A stretch of DNA of 64,000 nucleotides from Chrysoperla carnea (Eukaryota; Arthropoda; Insecta; Neuroptera; Chrysopidae). Under the pieces are notes generated by a model, which made no database searches, was not told where the DNA came from, and saw only the letters and a list, made by a program, of their open reading frames with translations. Position 1 is the first letter of the stretch, and the number at the start of each line of letters is the position of its first letter. The stretch covers positions 60,707,172-60,771,171 of the forward strand of contig NC_058339.1 of the NCBI RefSeq assembly GCF_905475395.1. Direction: 5' to 3'. Of the stretch, positions 1 through 14,806 are shown piece by piece. Made by a program: the position numbers and the translations under genes.

Positions 1-3000
1 GGACACATCAGATGTGATTGCTGTGTTGTATGTGTCGCGACCGACGATGAAGATGGCACTGTCTGTTGATTTTGTTGATGTTGCTGTTGTTGCTGCTGCT
101 GCTGCTGTTGGTCGTTTACGTCGATAGATGAGGAATTTGGCGAAGATTTTGGTGAAGGTGTTGTTTGACATTCTTGTTTGACACGATTTTTTATACTAGG
201 TCGAGTATTAGGATATCCACGTTTTTTATATTCAAGCCATAATGTACGATTGTTCACGCCAAACATACGAGCTGCTTTACAAAATCCAATACCACCAAAT
301 CGTACAGCCTCTAATGCCCGTACAAAATTTTCGTCTGCTTGTGGATTTATTGATCGTTTTCGTCGTGTATTTGTTGGTGGCTGTGGCGTAGAAGGAGTTG
401 AATTGGGTGATGGGCATGAAGGTGATGGACATACACTAGGACAAGGACTAGCAGGTGCAGCAGCAGGAGCTTGTGGCGATTGAAAACTCTCACCAGCCAT
501 TGCACACGATGATAATGAACCCGAAGTAGGCATATATTGCATGGTTTGTGATGTGAGACCTGTACCTTCTGATGAAGACAATGCGAAGCGCGGCGGATAT
601 GTGTGCTCCACTAACGTCCATTGAACGCCTACGACAATATCATAGTTTACAATTAAGGCAAGCCAAAGACAAAGTGAACAGTGAAGTGATGATATGAACG
701 ATTTTTAACTACAAATTTATCAATAATTTATTTACTGTATGAGCTGAAAATAGTAACGGGTATTTAGTTTTTACTAGAGTCTTTTTCCACACAAAACGGA
801 TGTTTAGGGGTACTCAAAACCGTAATTGATAGTTTACTTCGATTTACATTAGCGTAAAAGATCTCCAGTTTTTATGACCCCAACTTTACGGCAATGCGAA
901 TCGAGGCAACTTACTCTTTCGATTTTGAGGCGATTATACTTTCGTTTAATGTGCAAATAGTCTCTTATAAAAATAAAAAAAAGCCGTTAATATTACCAAC
1001 TTTCCTACTATAACTAATACTGTAAGTTAACAGACAAAATAAAACTGTAGACATCTATAATATTTAAGCAGGTAAGTCAAAGTTGTTTAAATCACATTGA
1101 AAGTTTTTAACTCTATTAGAACCCAATGGATTGGTATTATTCAATTTTCAAATGAGAATCACGCATTTTTAAATGGGAAAATTATGTCAGTCTAATTGTT
1201 TAATTAAAAATATAGTGTTTTTGGGATTATTTTAATTATTTTGATCAGATGCCCCAATGATTTAATGTTTTCAGATACTTTGATTTGGATTTCCAGGACA
1301 TTGGGTTTTGGACAAAAGTATATAAGGCACTTTCGTTTTAAAATTGTCGGGACATTCTGTATAAATAAAAATATTATTATAAAACTATTTTTACATTTTA
1401 TGATCCTATTTTGGCATTAAAAGTATAAATTAATTTAAAAAAACGCTCCTTTTAGAACGTCGAGATAGTAGCTAATATAGTTGACCTTCCGAAATACTCA
1501 TTAGTGTGTGTAAAGTACGTTATTTTAAATGGCGCATTCCATTAGATGGGTTTTTTTTTAAAGTAAATTTTTGATGTCAAAATGAACTTATAAAATATAA
1601 ACAAATTTGTATATCTATATTATACAGGGTGAAGCAAAAATCACATGAACATTAAAAATTGGAATAATTTTTTACCATTGGCTAATTTTACATTTTGATT
1701 TCAGATTGTTAGTGAGTAAACCGGAGGGTTTTTTTTCGTGTTGACTAATATATTTTTGTTTTCATCCCGGCTATTAAAGACAAGGTTTTTTTTCCCCTTA
1801 TTTACTTCTATTCCTTAACATCCAATCGACAAAATGATTTTATTGAGGCTGCATTTCAGTTTCGGGCCAGTTTTCTTAAAATATGCGATGTCAAAATTAA
1901 ATAAACATATCATGGCTGTAATATTCAATTTTTAAAACAATAAATTTAAAAATGGAATCCTACATCCACCAGGCTTATTCGTTTTTGATATTACTTCTTC
2001 AAATGTACTTGGCCTAGAAAGTTAGCAAATTTCAATCAACAAAGACCATCCAATAACGTATTGCTAGCCGTTTGAACAAGAAAGTCTTCTTTTATAGTCG
2101 GATAAAAACTGAATCTGAATTCAAATAATTATGATTAATTAATGGGAGAATGATCTGTACGTCACTTTTGAGTTACGTTGAGTTTTAATGATTTCTAACA
2201 TGTTTATTTATTGATAAGTTTTTGACGTGGTGAATCTGAACTTGAGCTCGAAATTACTCCAGTTGTAGCTTACGTTTTAGAGAAATATGAAAATATTTGT
2301 TTTTTGAAGTGTTGATACATCGGGAAATAATTTTTCCATTTGAAACAATACATTCAGAAAGTACCATTCTTCTCTTTCCAAAATATTTTCAATTTTTTTT
2401 CCTCCAAGAAATCGAATAATGTAAGATGCATATATTTACGGTATAAATATAAAAAGTAAATGCATATTATATTATTTGATTTCTTGGAGAATAAAAAAAG
2501 GTATTGGAAAAATTCAAAAGTTATTTAGTGATGTAAATTGTTTTCTGGTAAAAATAAGTTCTCGATGTAACATGTCTTCGAAAAACAAATTTTTTTCATA
2601 TTTAGGGTTGAATTCCTCGAAAACCTGAGTTATTAGAGCAATTTTGAGCTCAGATTCGGCTTCAGAACTTCAAACTATAAAAAAAAAACACATATGTAGG
2701 AAAAAAAAATTTCGCGGATCAGTGTTCTCATTTTCCATAGGAAATCCCATTAAAAATTGTACGTTATACTGTTGTATATTTTACATAAATTACTAGGTGT
2801 CAAAAACTGTTGTGAAATAATCCAACCCTTCTTTAACTATTAATCAAAAATATTATACCACATACACAATAATTAAAAATATTTGTAGTCCTAACTATTT
2901 TCTAATAATGTAATGAAATTCGAATTTAGATATTCGAATATTTTGACTTATGACTCACCTGAATAATACAAAACAAATAAAATAAATTTATGAATAATGA

Positions 3001-6000
3001 TAATTAACTCTAAAAATTATATTTAAAAAATAACTAAATAAAAACGAGCATTCAATGGACGAGAGCTAGAAGCACACTTCACAGTTCACGAAATTATACG
3101 ATTTATTTGATGTTGTAAATATTTTACGAATCAAAAAAAGTTATTTATTTATTTATTGAACATACCTTGGTGGACAGGCGTCTGTTGAACACATGTAGTA
3201 CCTGAAGATGATGGATCGGGCAAGTCTAGTATTGGATTCTCTATCGGTTGTTGTACAACTGTTTGAATTTCAGGTTGTGGCATTTGCTGTAAAAAAAATA
3301 CTTGTGTTACTTGGAGTATGTTATCTTTGCTAATTTAATAGATTTGTCTTAAAAGAGTATAAGATACAGAAGGACGCATATACAAACACGAATGCCATCT
3401 GGTATTTGTGTCCAAGTACTAAAGTGCTGCCATGGCAGTTTAAATCTGTATTTACATAAAATGATATTTTTCTTTGATATTGAAAGGTATAATAATCTTT
3501 ATAAATTTCATTTTTTCGTTATGAATTAGTTTTGGTACATTCCTACTTTCAAACTTAAATTCAATTTAATGAATGTTATCCCGCGCGTTTTACATTTTTA
3601 TGACTGAACACATTCGCTCGTATGAGGACTCGGAGGCGTTGAAACTCGTATACTCTTTTTTAACATTGCCAGTAATGGGAGCCTTCTCCTCTATCTTATA
3701 CTTTTTGATTTGTCTGAAATAATAGGGCTATAGCCAAGCGTTATATTAGACAGTGATTTTAGAAAATCTGAAATTTGAGAAGCTGTTGTAGTAAATGTTG
3801 TGTTTAAGAAAGTTTTCCTCTACGGAATTTTTCAAGCTGGAGATTTCTCTTTCAGGGAGTCCGGAAAATTTGTATGAATATTAATTAAAGACAATACTCA
3901 AGCAAGAAGATAATTGGATAAAAAATGTCAGAATGATTCTGTCATTCCGACACTATGGAAATTCCAGTTTTAGAGTACAGAATGATTGAGTTGTTCTGAA
4001 ATTACTGTTAAATACTAAACCCGGCTCTTGATATTTTATAATTTAATAACGAAATGCAGTTAATTTAATTTTATGATTCAAATCATAAGTGTTGTTAGCG
4101 TAAATTCTTGGATTTCTAAATGCCAATGTCAAGATATAATGACATCGCCATGGTGGCCACTGTTTTTCCAAAATAAAATTCCTTGACTTTCCAGGTTTTC
4201 CAGTTGAATGATTCTAAAATTCCCTGATTAAATCATAGTTTTAAATTGGGAAAATAACCTGACATTTCCAGCTTTGTCAGTAATAAGGCCACCATGATCA
4301 CGATATGGTGTCAACAATTTACATTAATACCAAGCATTTAATTCGCAAACCTAAGCGTAAAAAACTTCCCCGATCAAGATATTGTAAATGTGTTTTTTAT
4401 TCTCTGTTGGAAAACTTCTTACATAAGAAAATTATTGTTAGCGGAGTTTCCTTTCTCTTTCACGGAGCATTAAGCTCCGCCAAATTCATGAATATTCGTT
4501 ATACTAACAAGAATATCATCGAATAATAAATAGTAAAATCATTTTGTCCGACCCTTAAATAAATCGAAGTATCCCTCTTAACCGAAACTAAAAATTGTAA
4601 TTTTCTGAGAACACATATACACAGTCTCGGTGGTGTTGTTATCAATAATTTTTTGCCGTGGGCCTTCGGACTATTACCAATGTTGACATATCGTGATGGT
4701 ATCATGATGCCATTAATAAAAGAACGCAAACATATCAAAACTTATGATAATGTTAGGCGCACGCGCCTTCATAATTTTGATCGAGTAACCTGATTAGGGA
4801 GGGCCATCTTAAATAGGGGTCAAAGTAAAAAGATCTCCAGCTGAAAAAATTAAACAACAAACAGTTCTGGAATTAATCAGAAAGAAGCTTGTGTGAAAGA
4901 TTGCGTTTGTTGTAAACTTCTCTATCCTGCTCTTATTACTATGAGAGCGCTTCTTTTACTTTTGATACAGCCACGCCATCCTTATTTTGTAGTTTTCTAT
5001 GGACACTTTTTGATACAGTAAGATGTCCTCCTTACCTCTACCTTCCATTAACCTAACGAAACTAATACTTTCTAATAATTGTTAACCTAAATCCTGTTAT
5101 GAGACCATGATTATTGCATTTTCTTATAATTTTATAATATAATATTTTCGAAACTATAATTATTGAAGTCATTCAGTTTTCAAAGAATTGCCTACTCAAT
5201 TTCCATGTGTTTTTAAGTTTCGCAATCAAATATATTTTACTCACCAATCCTACATGAGTTCTAGTCGGAGCTGATTGTTGTGTATGACGTTCCTCCTCAA
5301 TACTTTCTTGTGAATTATTTCGTATTATTTCTGATTCACTACTGTGCTGTTTCAATGTAGAAATATGAGAAACACTTCCCTCAGATGAAAAACTTGAGTT
5401 TGGTTCTGTCTTAGTAACAACTCCAGTGACGTTTCCACTAGAAGTCATATCCCCAGGTTGATCCTCTGATGTCCGTTCTGTTGATGCCGAACCCGATCCA
5501 GATGATGACTTTCGTAATCGTTTTCTAATACAAAAATATATCGTAAGATTATTGTTGATAAATACAACAACATAAGACAAGACAAACAAACCTTCGTGAT
5601 CCAGGAGACAATGGACATGAAGACGGTGATGATGATAGTCGTTGACCATCCGAGCTCCAATTGGATTCACCAGGTGTAAGTAAATCTGTTTTTTCTGTTG
5701 AATTATTTTGTGATTTCGTTAATGACGTGGAATCTGGCATTTCAGCTAAACCTTTAATTTTTAACATTTCTGCAGTTTTTAATATATGTGGTAATTGTTC
5801 TTGTGATACGTTTACTTCACCATAATACATAAAATCTACCATTATTTTCAAGTCCATAAATTTCACATCTTTCAATATTACAATTGGATGCTGACAAGGG
5901 TTTACCATAAAAAGCGACTAAAAATTTAAAATATTAATTATTTTATTGAAATTTCATTCAATTATTCGCAATTTTTTTAATAATGAACCCACCCATTGTA

Positions 6001-6662
6001 CCCTCAATCTTAAGAGATTGAAGTGATTCACTTAGAAGAAATTTATGGGAAAATATTTTTCTAACTAAAATGCTACTAATGTCTATCCATTGACTGACTG
6101 ATTATCAATTATTGACATTTTAAACATGCATTTACCAAATTTAATAGAATTATATCAATTTAAATATTAAAACTAAGCAAATTTAACACTAATTAAATTA
6201 AAAAAATTCACTTTTATAAATCATAAAATACAATAATTAAAATGCATTTCTAATATGATGGATTTCACCCAATTTCACCTTGACATCCTCCCTTTTTTTC
6301 ATTCGTCTAATCGATTCTGTGTTTCAAAATGAAGTATGCGAAACATACCGAATATTGCATATACAAATATTCGATCAATCATTTAAACATTTACAACCAT
6401 CATACTCAAATCTAAGTACTAAAAGCATTCTAAGTAATACTTTCTACAACAATTACAAGTAATATTATGTTTAAATTTTAATAAAATTTACCTGAAAATA
6501 TGAACTGCATGCTGACAATACAACTTTATGCGCTTGCAAATGACGACCCTCAGCTGCTAATGTAACATCAACTAAAGATTCACTATTAAGCAAACTTGAG
6601 AACACCGAAATAAAATTTGGCTGATGATTATTCCACCGTAAACAGAATTGCTGAACAGCCAT
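1..6662 (-). CDS. BTB/POZ plus pipsqueak-type HTH transcription factor (BtbVII/bric-a-brac-like), 3' end outside window
   Basis: Five minus-strand exons join in frame: 6492-6662, 5592-5917, 5245-5524, 3166-3286 and 610-1 (continuing past base 1). All visible junctions are GT-AG. About 502 residues are visible. Residues 1-115 are a BTB/POZ dimerisation domain of the insect ttk/bab class, opening [17 protein letters not shown] and including [12 protein letters not shown] Ser/Thr-rich, low-complexity linker follows. Then comes a pipsqueak-type helix-turn-helix (about 350-420), marked by [37 protein letters not shown] and [11 protein letters not shown], and then a polyglutamine run. BTB domains mediate dimer formation and the psq HTH binds DNA, so the product should be a nuclear transcriptional regulator. 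From memory the N-terminus and HTH resemble Drosophila BtbVII more than bab1/2 or psq, but the subfamily is unverified. The start is the only Met ahead of the BTB core; upstream UTR exons may exist. Alternative C-terminal exons cannot be excluded. Confidence 0.9.
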
Positions 6663-9102
6663 AATATTAAGTTATTCTTTAACAAAATATGTAACTTTTA
6701 AACACAAAAAACATTTTGATCATTTATTATTAAAAATATCTTTTCCTACATTATATATATTGAACTAAAATATTTTATGTTGAAGTTTACTAATGCAATC
6801 AATACATGGGTCGGATTGGCAACCTTGAATCACCCATTATTTAATGTGAAAAAAAGATGTCGCCAAATTATTAAAAATAATAATAATGTTTAATTATTCA
6901 AATATTTAGCTTACGTTTCGTTGAAAATATCCCTTTATCACTATGTATATTTAATTGTACTATTGAAAAATTATGAAAATATGTTGACAAATTATTTTAT
7001 TTAACAAGTAATAATATATAAACCGCCATTATCAAAGATAATGTACCCAACCAATGAGTAATACTATGTGCATAGAAAATGCTATTATTGTGGCAAGCAT
7101 AAAGTACTGTTTATAATACTTCGTATAAACTACTGCATCAATTACATCAAAACTTAAATTTTTATATCATTTTTAAAAAAAATATAAAATTCAATAAGTA
7201 ATCTCCATCGAAATTTTTGTTAATTTTATCAATAAATCTTCATTATTCTCAAATATAATATCACATTCCAATAAAAACCAAAATCATTTTGAAAAACTTA
7301 CTACTATTAAAAAATATTAATCAATTTCTTTATATTTAAATCAAAAATCATATGTAATTTAAAATCAAACTGAAAGAATATTTATTATTCAAAATTTGCA
7401 TTCTTCTTAATGTTTAAATTGCTGAAGTATTTTTGAAGTTATTTATTTATTGCGAAAACTTGTACCTCACGTGGTTTACCTTGTGACCTGTTTATGTTTT
7501 TAAAAAAGATATCTCGCAGCTCGCTAGTCTCAAAGTGAATCATATTAACTATGACCATTGTCCACTTGTATTCAAAGGTTCTGTTGAGCACTATGATATA
7601 AAAGTACTAATTTGTTATGATGATTACCTATGCAATTATATTATAATTAGCTTCAATTATCTTTATGAGTTGAAGTTTAAAATATAAATGTTTTATATAT
7701 AATTTTATTTGGTTTGTAATAATTAACAATTTCATTTAATTTTTCATAACAATGAAGAGTTTAAGACATTGATATACATAATTAATTATTGTAGTCCATT
7801 CAAGTATAGCAGAGATTGTTTTTGATGTCAAAATTGATGTTGTTTGATATGTTTAGTATAAATTAAAATTCAAAACATTCATTTTTTTCTGTGTAATTTA
7901 CTTTATATTTAGAACATCCCAAATCCCCTGTTCTTAATTTGTTAATTCTACTCTTTACTAGAGCTTCAAAATTTTAAAAATATAAGTGCTAATGTACTTA
8001 TATAAATAAAAGGAGTTAATTTATTGTAGGTTAATTCAAGTTTTAAATACTTCTAAAAACAAAATATTCATTTTTTACTTTTATTGGGAATTATTTAAAA
8101 GGCGTGTTTGCTTATGGGTGTCAGCATATAAAAGCAATTTCTTTTGGCTCACTTTCCTATAAGAAAGTGCCTATAGGTTTTGAAATATACTCTCCCGATT
8201 TTATTTACTTGAAGAATTGGGTAAATCAATGAGTATAAGATTATATAAAAAGCGAAATTTCTTAGGCTTTGTTATGATCACTTTCGTTTAGGCTGTATAG
8301 TTACATTTTTCACGGTCTCCGGCAGCAATCAGATATTAAGCCCTTTTTCAAACTTAACCTTTACCTAGATTTTTCATTATAAATTGAAAATGCATTATTG
8401 GGAAATTAATTTGAATAAAATTGCTAGAATTATTCTGAAAATAAAGAAAATCAAATAGTATTCGCTCAAAATTTTGATACCAGTAGCAATCTAGTTTGCT
8501 AGGTTTACTTAGTCAGTGGTTATATATTGACTTGGCAAATTTTTAGAGAATGAATTGAATTTCGAAGGATTTTCAAAATATATTGTGATTTATGATATTG
8601 TAAGTTTATTTATAGTTAATTATCAAATGCAATATTTATCACAGATTAAAAACATAAAAATCATATGATTACAGATAGCATAACTAACGACATCTGCAAC
8701 GTACTTGGAAGTATATCATTTTTAATATTTTAATTCCAATCTTTATTTTATGTAAATATAAAAATATTTTTTATGTGTTACATACTTATACTTCCATATT
8801 TTTCAAACAATTTATTTGTTATTTATTATTTAATTTAATATTAAAAATTGAGTAGAGTTCATATCCAGTGTTTATATACAAGATCAGTGTTTGTAGTATT
8901 GTCTTTGGTCAACTTTATTGTAATAATAGGCTGCAACCTAATCTTTTATCTATGAATGGCAGATTGTCAAATACATTGTGTGATTGCAGTTTACGTTGTA
9001 CATAAATATATATCTGTAAATAGGAATATAGGGTTTCATATTTAATCGTAGTGATTGTGTGGTGAATAAAGTGATATCGTTTAGTTTCAATAATAAAATA
9101 AA
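6663..9102. other. Intergenic region between divergent BTB gene and HAPSTR1
   Basis: This very AT-rich stretch separates two genes transcribed away from each other, so it should hold both promoters. I see no further coding exon, no clear inverted repeat and no match to the repeat families found elsewhere in the window. TATA-like strings are too frequent in this composition to single one out. Confidence 0.5.
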
Positions 9103-12100
9103 ATGAATCCGAATGATGAAGATTCTTGGTTTAGTCAGTGGGAGCAGCAATGTGAAACACAAGGGCCAGATTTAGATCAAGAATACGCAAATGAACAAGA
9201 ATCTTGTAGGACATTTTTATTTGGTCATTTTCAGGAATCTGCGGGGGCTATAGGACACTTATATGCAGGTATGTTCCATTATAATTCATTATCAAATATT
9301 GCCATCAAGGACATGTTTTGGCTAGTGACTATAATATAATGAAGTTTCTGAATTTTTATTACCTTCATTGACGCAGTTAAAATTTTCTCCATTCATTTAA
9401 GGCATGATTGTATTTTTATGTAATATTGTCATTGTATGTTAATTCTAGAGAAAAGATTGCCAGAAGTTGATGATCCTAGTGCTTTATGGACTGCCTTTCG
9501 TCTAGCTGCAGAATCAGTGACTGGATTATATCGGGGTATGTAGTCTTTTATTATTTTACTACTTTTTTTTTTTTTAATATCTAATGCTTGTAACAATTTT
9601 GATTGAAAGAAACGTGTTTATTTTCAACTAATCAACATTCGTTTTTGTATTGTTTGTATTTTTTTTTAATTTGTGCAATATGCTTTGTCATTCGAATTTC
9701 TGTCGGTTGGATTTTACTCCGAATTTATATAAATGATTATGTCATGCATCACGCTTATGTAGTAAAATTTCTAAATGTCTGAGGTAATTTTGGTTTATAT
9801 TGATACGAGTTTGCACCGTTAAGGGATCCGCCCCATATTCTTCATTTCTCACACTAAATATTTGATTATCTTCAAATTAAGGATAATTTAAGGATGAAAT
9901 GATATTACAAAAGTTTTTGTATTAAAAAATTTATAAATTTCAAGTAAAATTAACGGAATCCTTGCTCTTGTATTTTTTGCTTCAATGTCTTTTTATTCGG
10001 AACTACTTTAGCTAAGATGGAAGGATGAAATTAATCTTATCATTTTCGGATACCAAAATTGACTTACGTAGACATTTGCTTCTTCAATTGCATTTAGCAG
10101 TTCCTATTTCGTGGAATTTCAATTCTGCTTGAATTACGCCTTCGTCTAATTTTAGTTACTTATCACGTTTTTCATGTTTTTTTGGAGTTATAAATTTAAT
10201 TGTAAATTGATTAGTAAAATTATTAATTAATCATAACTAATGTAATAACCTCGGTCTACCAGGTTAATTGGCGTCTTTTATACAATATAATATCGTAAAT
10301 ATTTTAAGATATCCATAGCTAAAGACGGATTTTTATTTTGGAATAAAATTCAAATGACCATGCACAAACTTTATGGGAATTTACTTCCAGCTAAATAGTA
10401 TAAAAGAAATATTTTCTTGTTCTAACCATTCTCAATAAATATCTCAATGAGCACAACGAAAAATAATGAATAGTTTTGGAGTTATTTGGCATTTTCTCCA
10501 ATGTTTTTCATTATTATTTCAATATAGGTAGTTAATTATATTTGGATTTTTGTAATCTTATGGAATTACTACTATATTAGCGAATTTTTATAGGTTCACT
10601 TAAAATTGTTTATGAAAGTATTGCGTTTTTTTATGTATAATCATAAAATTCTCAATAAAATATCAAAAAATTTGTACATTGTGAAACTATAATAATTTTT
10701 GATTCAATGCTGCTTGCATGGTTACAACAAATATCATTAACTACCTATGGGATTTTAACGTTTAGATATTAGCGCCACGAGTGTAAAACTGGCGATAATA
10801 ATTCGTACTAATTAAAACAGGGCGTGGGCCCGTTTTCAGAATTTCCAATTTAGACTATCAAATGGCAATACTTGCACTGACCATTTTCAAAGTATAATAA
10901 AATCATTCAAATTCGTATCAGATAAACTCCACTAACTTTGTGTATCATTGTATTTATTTGCTAGGAATATAGTATGTCTCAAGTGGAAATCTAAAAAAAC
11001 TTCATTACATTATTCAGCATGTTTATTTGTATGTTTTTACGTTTTTTCTAGCTTCCGTAGAAAGTTTGAAACGATCAGGCGAAGCAGGTATATCCATGGG
11101 CCATGCACGTCGTTCACGAGAATTAATTGGATGGGTGAGAAAACATAGAAGACCACATATACGAAAAGACGATTTGTTAGCATATCTTACGGGTAAACCA
11201 CTTCCACCTCCTCATGCGAGGTCTTTTCACAGGTACGCTAACCAAGTATTGAATAAATTATTGTTAAATTGTAATTTATTACCATATATATTTGTATTCG
11301 CTGTAAATTTAATTGTTTTTTTACAATAATTATACATTTTATCAAATTTCATTAAAATCGTCAGTTTTAGGATTTTAAAATTTTACTGATTTCCCTTAGA
11401 TTTGTTTTGCTCAATTAACAACAGATTCTTTATTATTTGATAATTAAAAGAGTGAAAAAAATATTATTCTGGTAATCATTGTGAGAAACTTAAACATTAT
11501 TCACTTCAGAGTAAAACCAAATTTAGGGCCCAATCCAAAAATCACTCGTTATAATAATATTTTTGAAAAGCAAAGTAAAAAAATAACTTTGAAAATTTTC
11601 ATATTTTGATGATACTCATGATGTACTCACAATTTTATACAAACACTTTCAAAAAATTTCGTTACATAAATCACAAGAACTTACAGCTAAATTACTGAGT
11701 CTAACTTGTCCCATTGAGCTACGTAAAAAGTTTTTGATCAAATTTAATTAGCTTTCGCAGTAGTGACAGAGACAGTTACGATCAGAAGTGCTGAATTCTG
11801 AATGACCATCCATCTCCTCGGGTACTGCCCCGATTTTCCTATTATAGTTTCGGCCCTGGCTAGGGCCTGAGGACACAAAACTAAGATTCATTGTTCGGCT
11901 AACAATTAGCAAAACCCTGAACTTTTAAGCAAGAATTCTATAACTATTCAAATAGAATAAGAAATGATTTATGATTTATTCTAATAGAATAAATAACGAG
12001 TCTGAAATCCATTTTATTATCTAATAACTCTAGCTTATAAATCTGCCTATTATAAATCTACCTATCTTTATAGAGCGCTAGAGAGAGTTTGGGACAAGAA

Positions 12101-12967
12101 TTACATACGGATTGTATCCAAGAAAACTTTTGTTCAGTATGTTTAAAAGAATTTCCCAAAACTCAAAAAATATTATCGAAAGTCATTATATTATCAATAA
12201 CAATTTAGCAATTGATTGTGACTATGGATTATTCAATATATATGAAACAATATTTCTTCAGAATATCGAACATTTTCTATAAATATTCCATAGGCACCCC
12301 AAAACACCATAATGGATCTTTTTCATGAAAATACCTAACCATTAGTCACTAGGTAAGCGCTGATACAATCACATCAACAAATGAAATCCAAATTTATTAT
12401 ATTTCTATAGAACTTTAGAACTTACACATCTATGATTTACTTTTCATTTATTTTTAAATTCAATAAGCATATTATTTGTGTAATCACCTAAAATTAACCT
12501 CAACAGAGACCATAAATTATTGTCCAATCTATATCTGGTAGAGCGTTGTATAGATCTTTTGTACAGACACCCTCTTCTCTATTGTCCATGACATTAATGT
12601 AGAACACAAACCCATATATGCTGTTAAGCCACAATAATATATAATTTAACGAAACTATTTAAATGATTTTAGAACTTCGCCACGATCATGGAACATATCA
12701 CCTACTCCAGTTACTGTGGACACAGAATCAAATTTAGACATGTTTAATGAAGCATTAGCAACAACCCAATTAACTACAACAACAATTCCTAGACAAACAG
12801 GTCGATCACCACAACGAGCCGTACCATCAGCAACGGGTGAACTATGTGCATTCATTGCATCAGAAATAGCTCGTCATCGTAAACGACCAGCTCCTAGTTC
12901 TAGTCCAGCGGATGTAACAATGGACAGTCCTACTCACCATAATTCAAAACGACAACGTTACATGTAG
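9103..12967 (+). CDS. HAPSTR1: HAPSTR1 homologue (HUWE1-associated protein modifying stress responses; C16orf72 family)
   Basis: Four exons, 9103-9268, 9449-9535, 11052-11232 and 12673-12967, join with GT-AG sites and matching phases into 729 bases (242 residues plus TAG). Family features are in order: an N-terminal DSWFSQWEQQCETQ segment (about 7-20), two similar helices with FGHFQESAGAIGHLY (about 41-55) and LWTAFRLAAESVTGLYR (about 68-84), a basic block with WVRKHRRPHIRKDDLLAYL (112-130), and an acidic-Ser tail with LCAFIASEIARHRKRP and a terminal SPTHHNSKRQRYM resembling a nuclear signal. Length is close to the human protein (about 275). In vertebrates HAPSTR1 binds the E3 ligase HUWE1 and tunes stress signalling in the nucleus; that role here is inferred from family membership. 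The start ATG has an A-rich insect-type context. The gene is divergent from the BTB gene. Confidence 0.93.
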
Positions 12968-13220
12968 TATCGTATCTTTTTCTCTTTTCAATTCATTGTC
13001 ATTTTGTATAACTAATTATAAACATACATACATACATCTTTATTATTTAAGTTTCCGACATTTCATATAAGTCTTTTTTTTTTCTTTGTTGTGAATAATG
13101 TTAAATAATATTTTTAATAATCATAAGATAATTATCTACAAATGGAGCTCCAGTCTTTTTATCGGATTAAACAAATTTTTGCATATTCTATTCAAATGAA
13201 AAACCACTAAATTATAACAT

Positions 13221-13226
13221 AATAAA
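13221..13226 (+). terminator. Candidate HAPSTR1 polyadenylation signal
   Basis: This is the first canonical AATAAA on the plus strand after the HAPSTR1 stop codon, 254 bp downstream. A second lies at 13418-13423. Such hexamers are common by chance at this AT content. Confidence 0.3.
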
Positions 13227-14565
13227 ATTTCAGTACCTTCAAATCTAACAGAAATATAGAGCGATCAAGCTTAACAAAGGCGTAAAAAGCCATATTCAAA
13301 TGTTTAAGAGCAGGTTTTTTTTTTAACAGATAGAAAATAGTAGTCTTAGTGTTGGCTTTATTGTATAAAAAATGTGCACAAGGTTTAAACAACGAATAAT
13401 CTAGAAGTAGTTATTGAAATAAATACCACGATACTCAGACATACATTTCGCTAAATATCGTCATTTGGATTGAAACGCAACCATCGTCAGTAGTTAAATT
13501 TATTCATATAACACATTACAACATTGTTTATAAAGTTAAAAATAAATGTAAATCTGTTGTATGTTTTTTAACAATATTTTTTAAATAAAATTTCTTAATA
13601 TACAATTTTTTTCAAGTATCGAAGTATTTATTTCAATAAGTATGTCTTAACTCGAAGTCAACAAAAATTCATCCTTATAATCTGTAAGCTAGTGAATTAA
13701 AACTGTGTTAAGTTAGACGATTTTGGAGGTAAATTCATAGACCTATTACTTGAAAATTATGACATTAAAACATATCCATACACCCGAAAATTTTTTCTTA
13801 TTTTTAATTATTTTGTTAGACAAAGGAAATCTGAAATCATTATCTAAAAAATCAATATTCATCAAATTGTTGGTAGATAAATTATAAAAAAAAAACCCTT
13901 TCAAATTCATCCAATTGTTGGGAGATGAATTATAAAAAAAATCCTTCAATATTCATCAAATTGTTGGTAGATTAATTATAAAATTTGGATCGATATTTGG
14001 AGCATCCAATTTTAGACTATTATCAATCATATATACATACTTTACATTTAATTTATTTAAGTAAGGTTTAAAAATATTCATTTAGTATTTAAATATGCGT
14101 GCGATTTGAATTAAAACTCAAAACAATTTTGCAATAACTTTTAATTAATTTGAATACTTAAAATAAAAATCAGATATTTAAGTTTCTTGTTGAATAGAAA
14201 ATATTCAAAATCAAAATTTTTTTACTTAATCAATGATATGTTTAATATCATTTGTATTCATTAATTTTTTATTTTCGTTAAATTAATTTAAATTTTATTA
14301 TTTGGGGTATTTCAATAAGAATCGGATTTTTAAGAAAGAACAATAAACCAAAAAAAAAAAAAAAAATTTCAAAGTGCTTCTGTTAAGATAAACGATAATG
14401 TAATTTTTATTTAACCGATAGGTTATTTTAATTTAATGGAGACTACAAAAGCCCCGTATAAATCTTATGGGAATTGGATTTCGATCTAATTTGCTCGTAA
14501 TACGAAATTTTGTTAGATCTTAGGATCCTGATCGAATTTCTCAATAGACATTCCGATAAATTTTT

Positions 14566-14806
14566 GTTTGTCGGATGACGGACCCATGTGCAATATAAGC
14601 AATTTTTGATATTTATATAATGTTTACTGTAGAAAACATCTAATAAATTAGTTGTTTTTAGGAACAAGCTTTCATTATACTAAAAAGTAGAAAATATTTT
14701 ATTAATAGCCACGAGCGACTAAGAAAAAAAATTATTTTCCACTTTTTGCTGTATAAAAGCTTGCAAAAATGGCTTATATTGCACATGCGTCCGACATACG
14801 ACAAAC
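14566..14806. mobile_element. Foldback/MITE-like element, family with GGAACAAGC arms, copy 1
   Basis: Outer inverted arms at about 14566-14606 and 14766-14806 (GTTTGTCGGATGACGG against a diverged complement) enclose an inner inverted pair at 14664-14700 and 14727-14763. The inner arm resembles the arms at 29030-29264 and 33891-33955. There is no coding capacity. No clear target duplication was found. Confidence 0.6.

Noticed and set aside
5445..5660. 71-codon minus-strand frame across BTB exons 2-3
   Set aside because: It overlaps the supported exons in another frame and crosses a spliced 67-bp intron.
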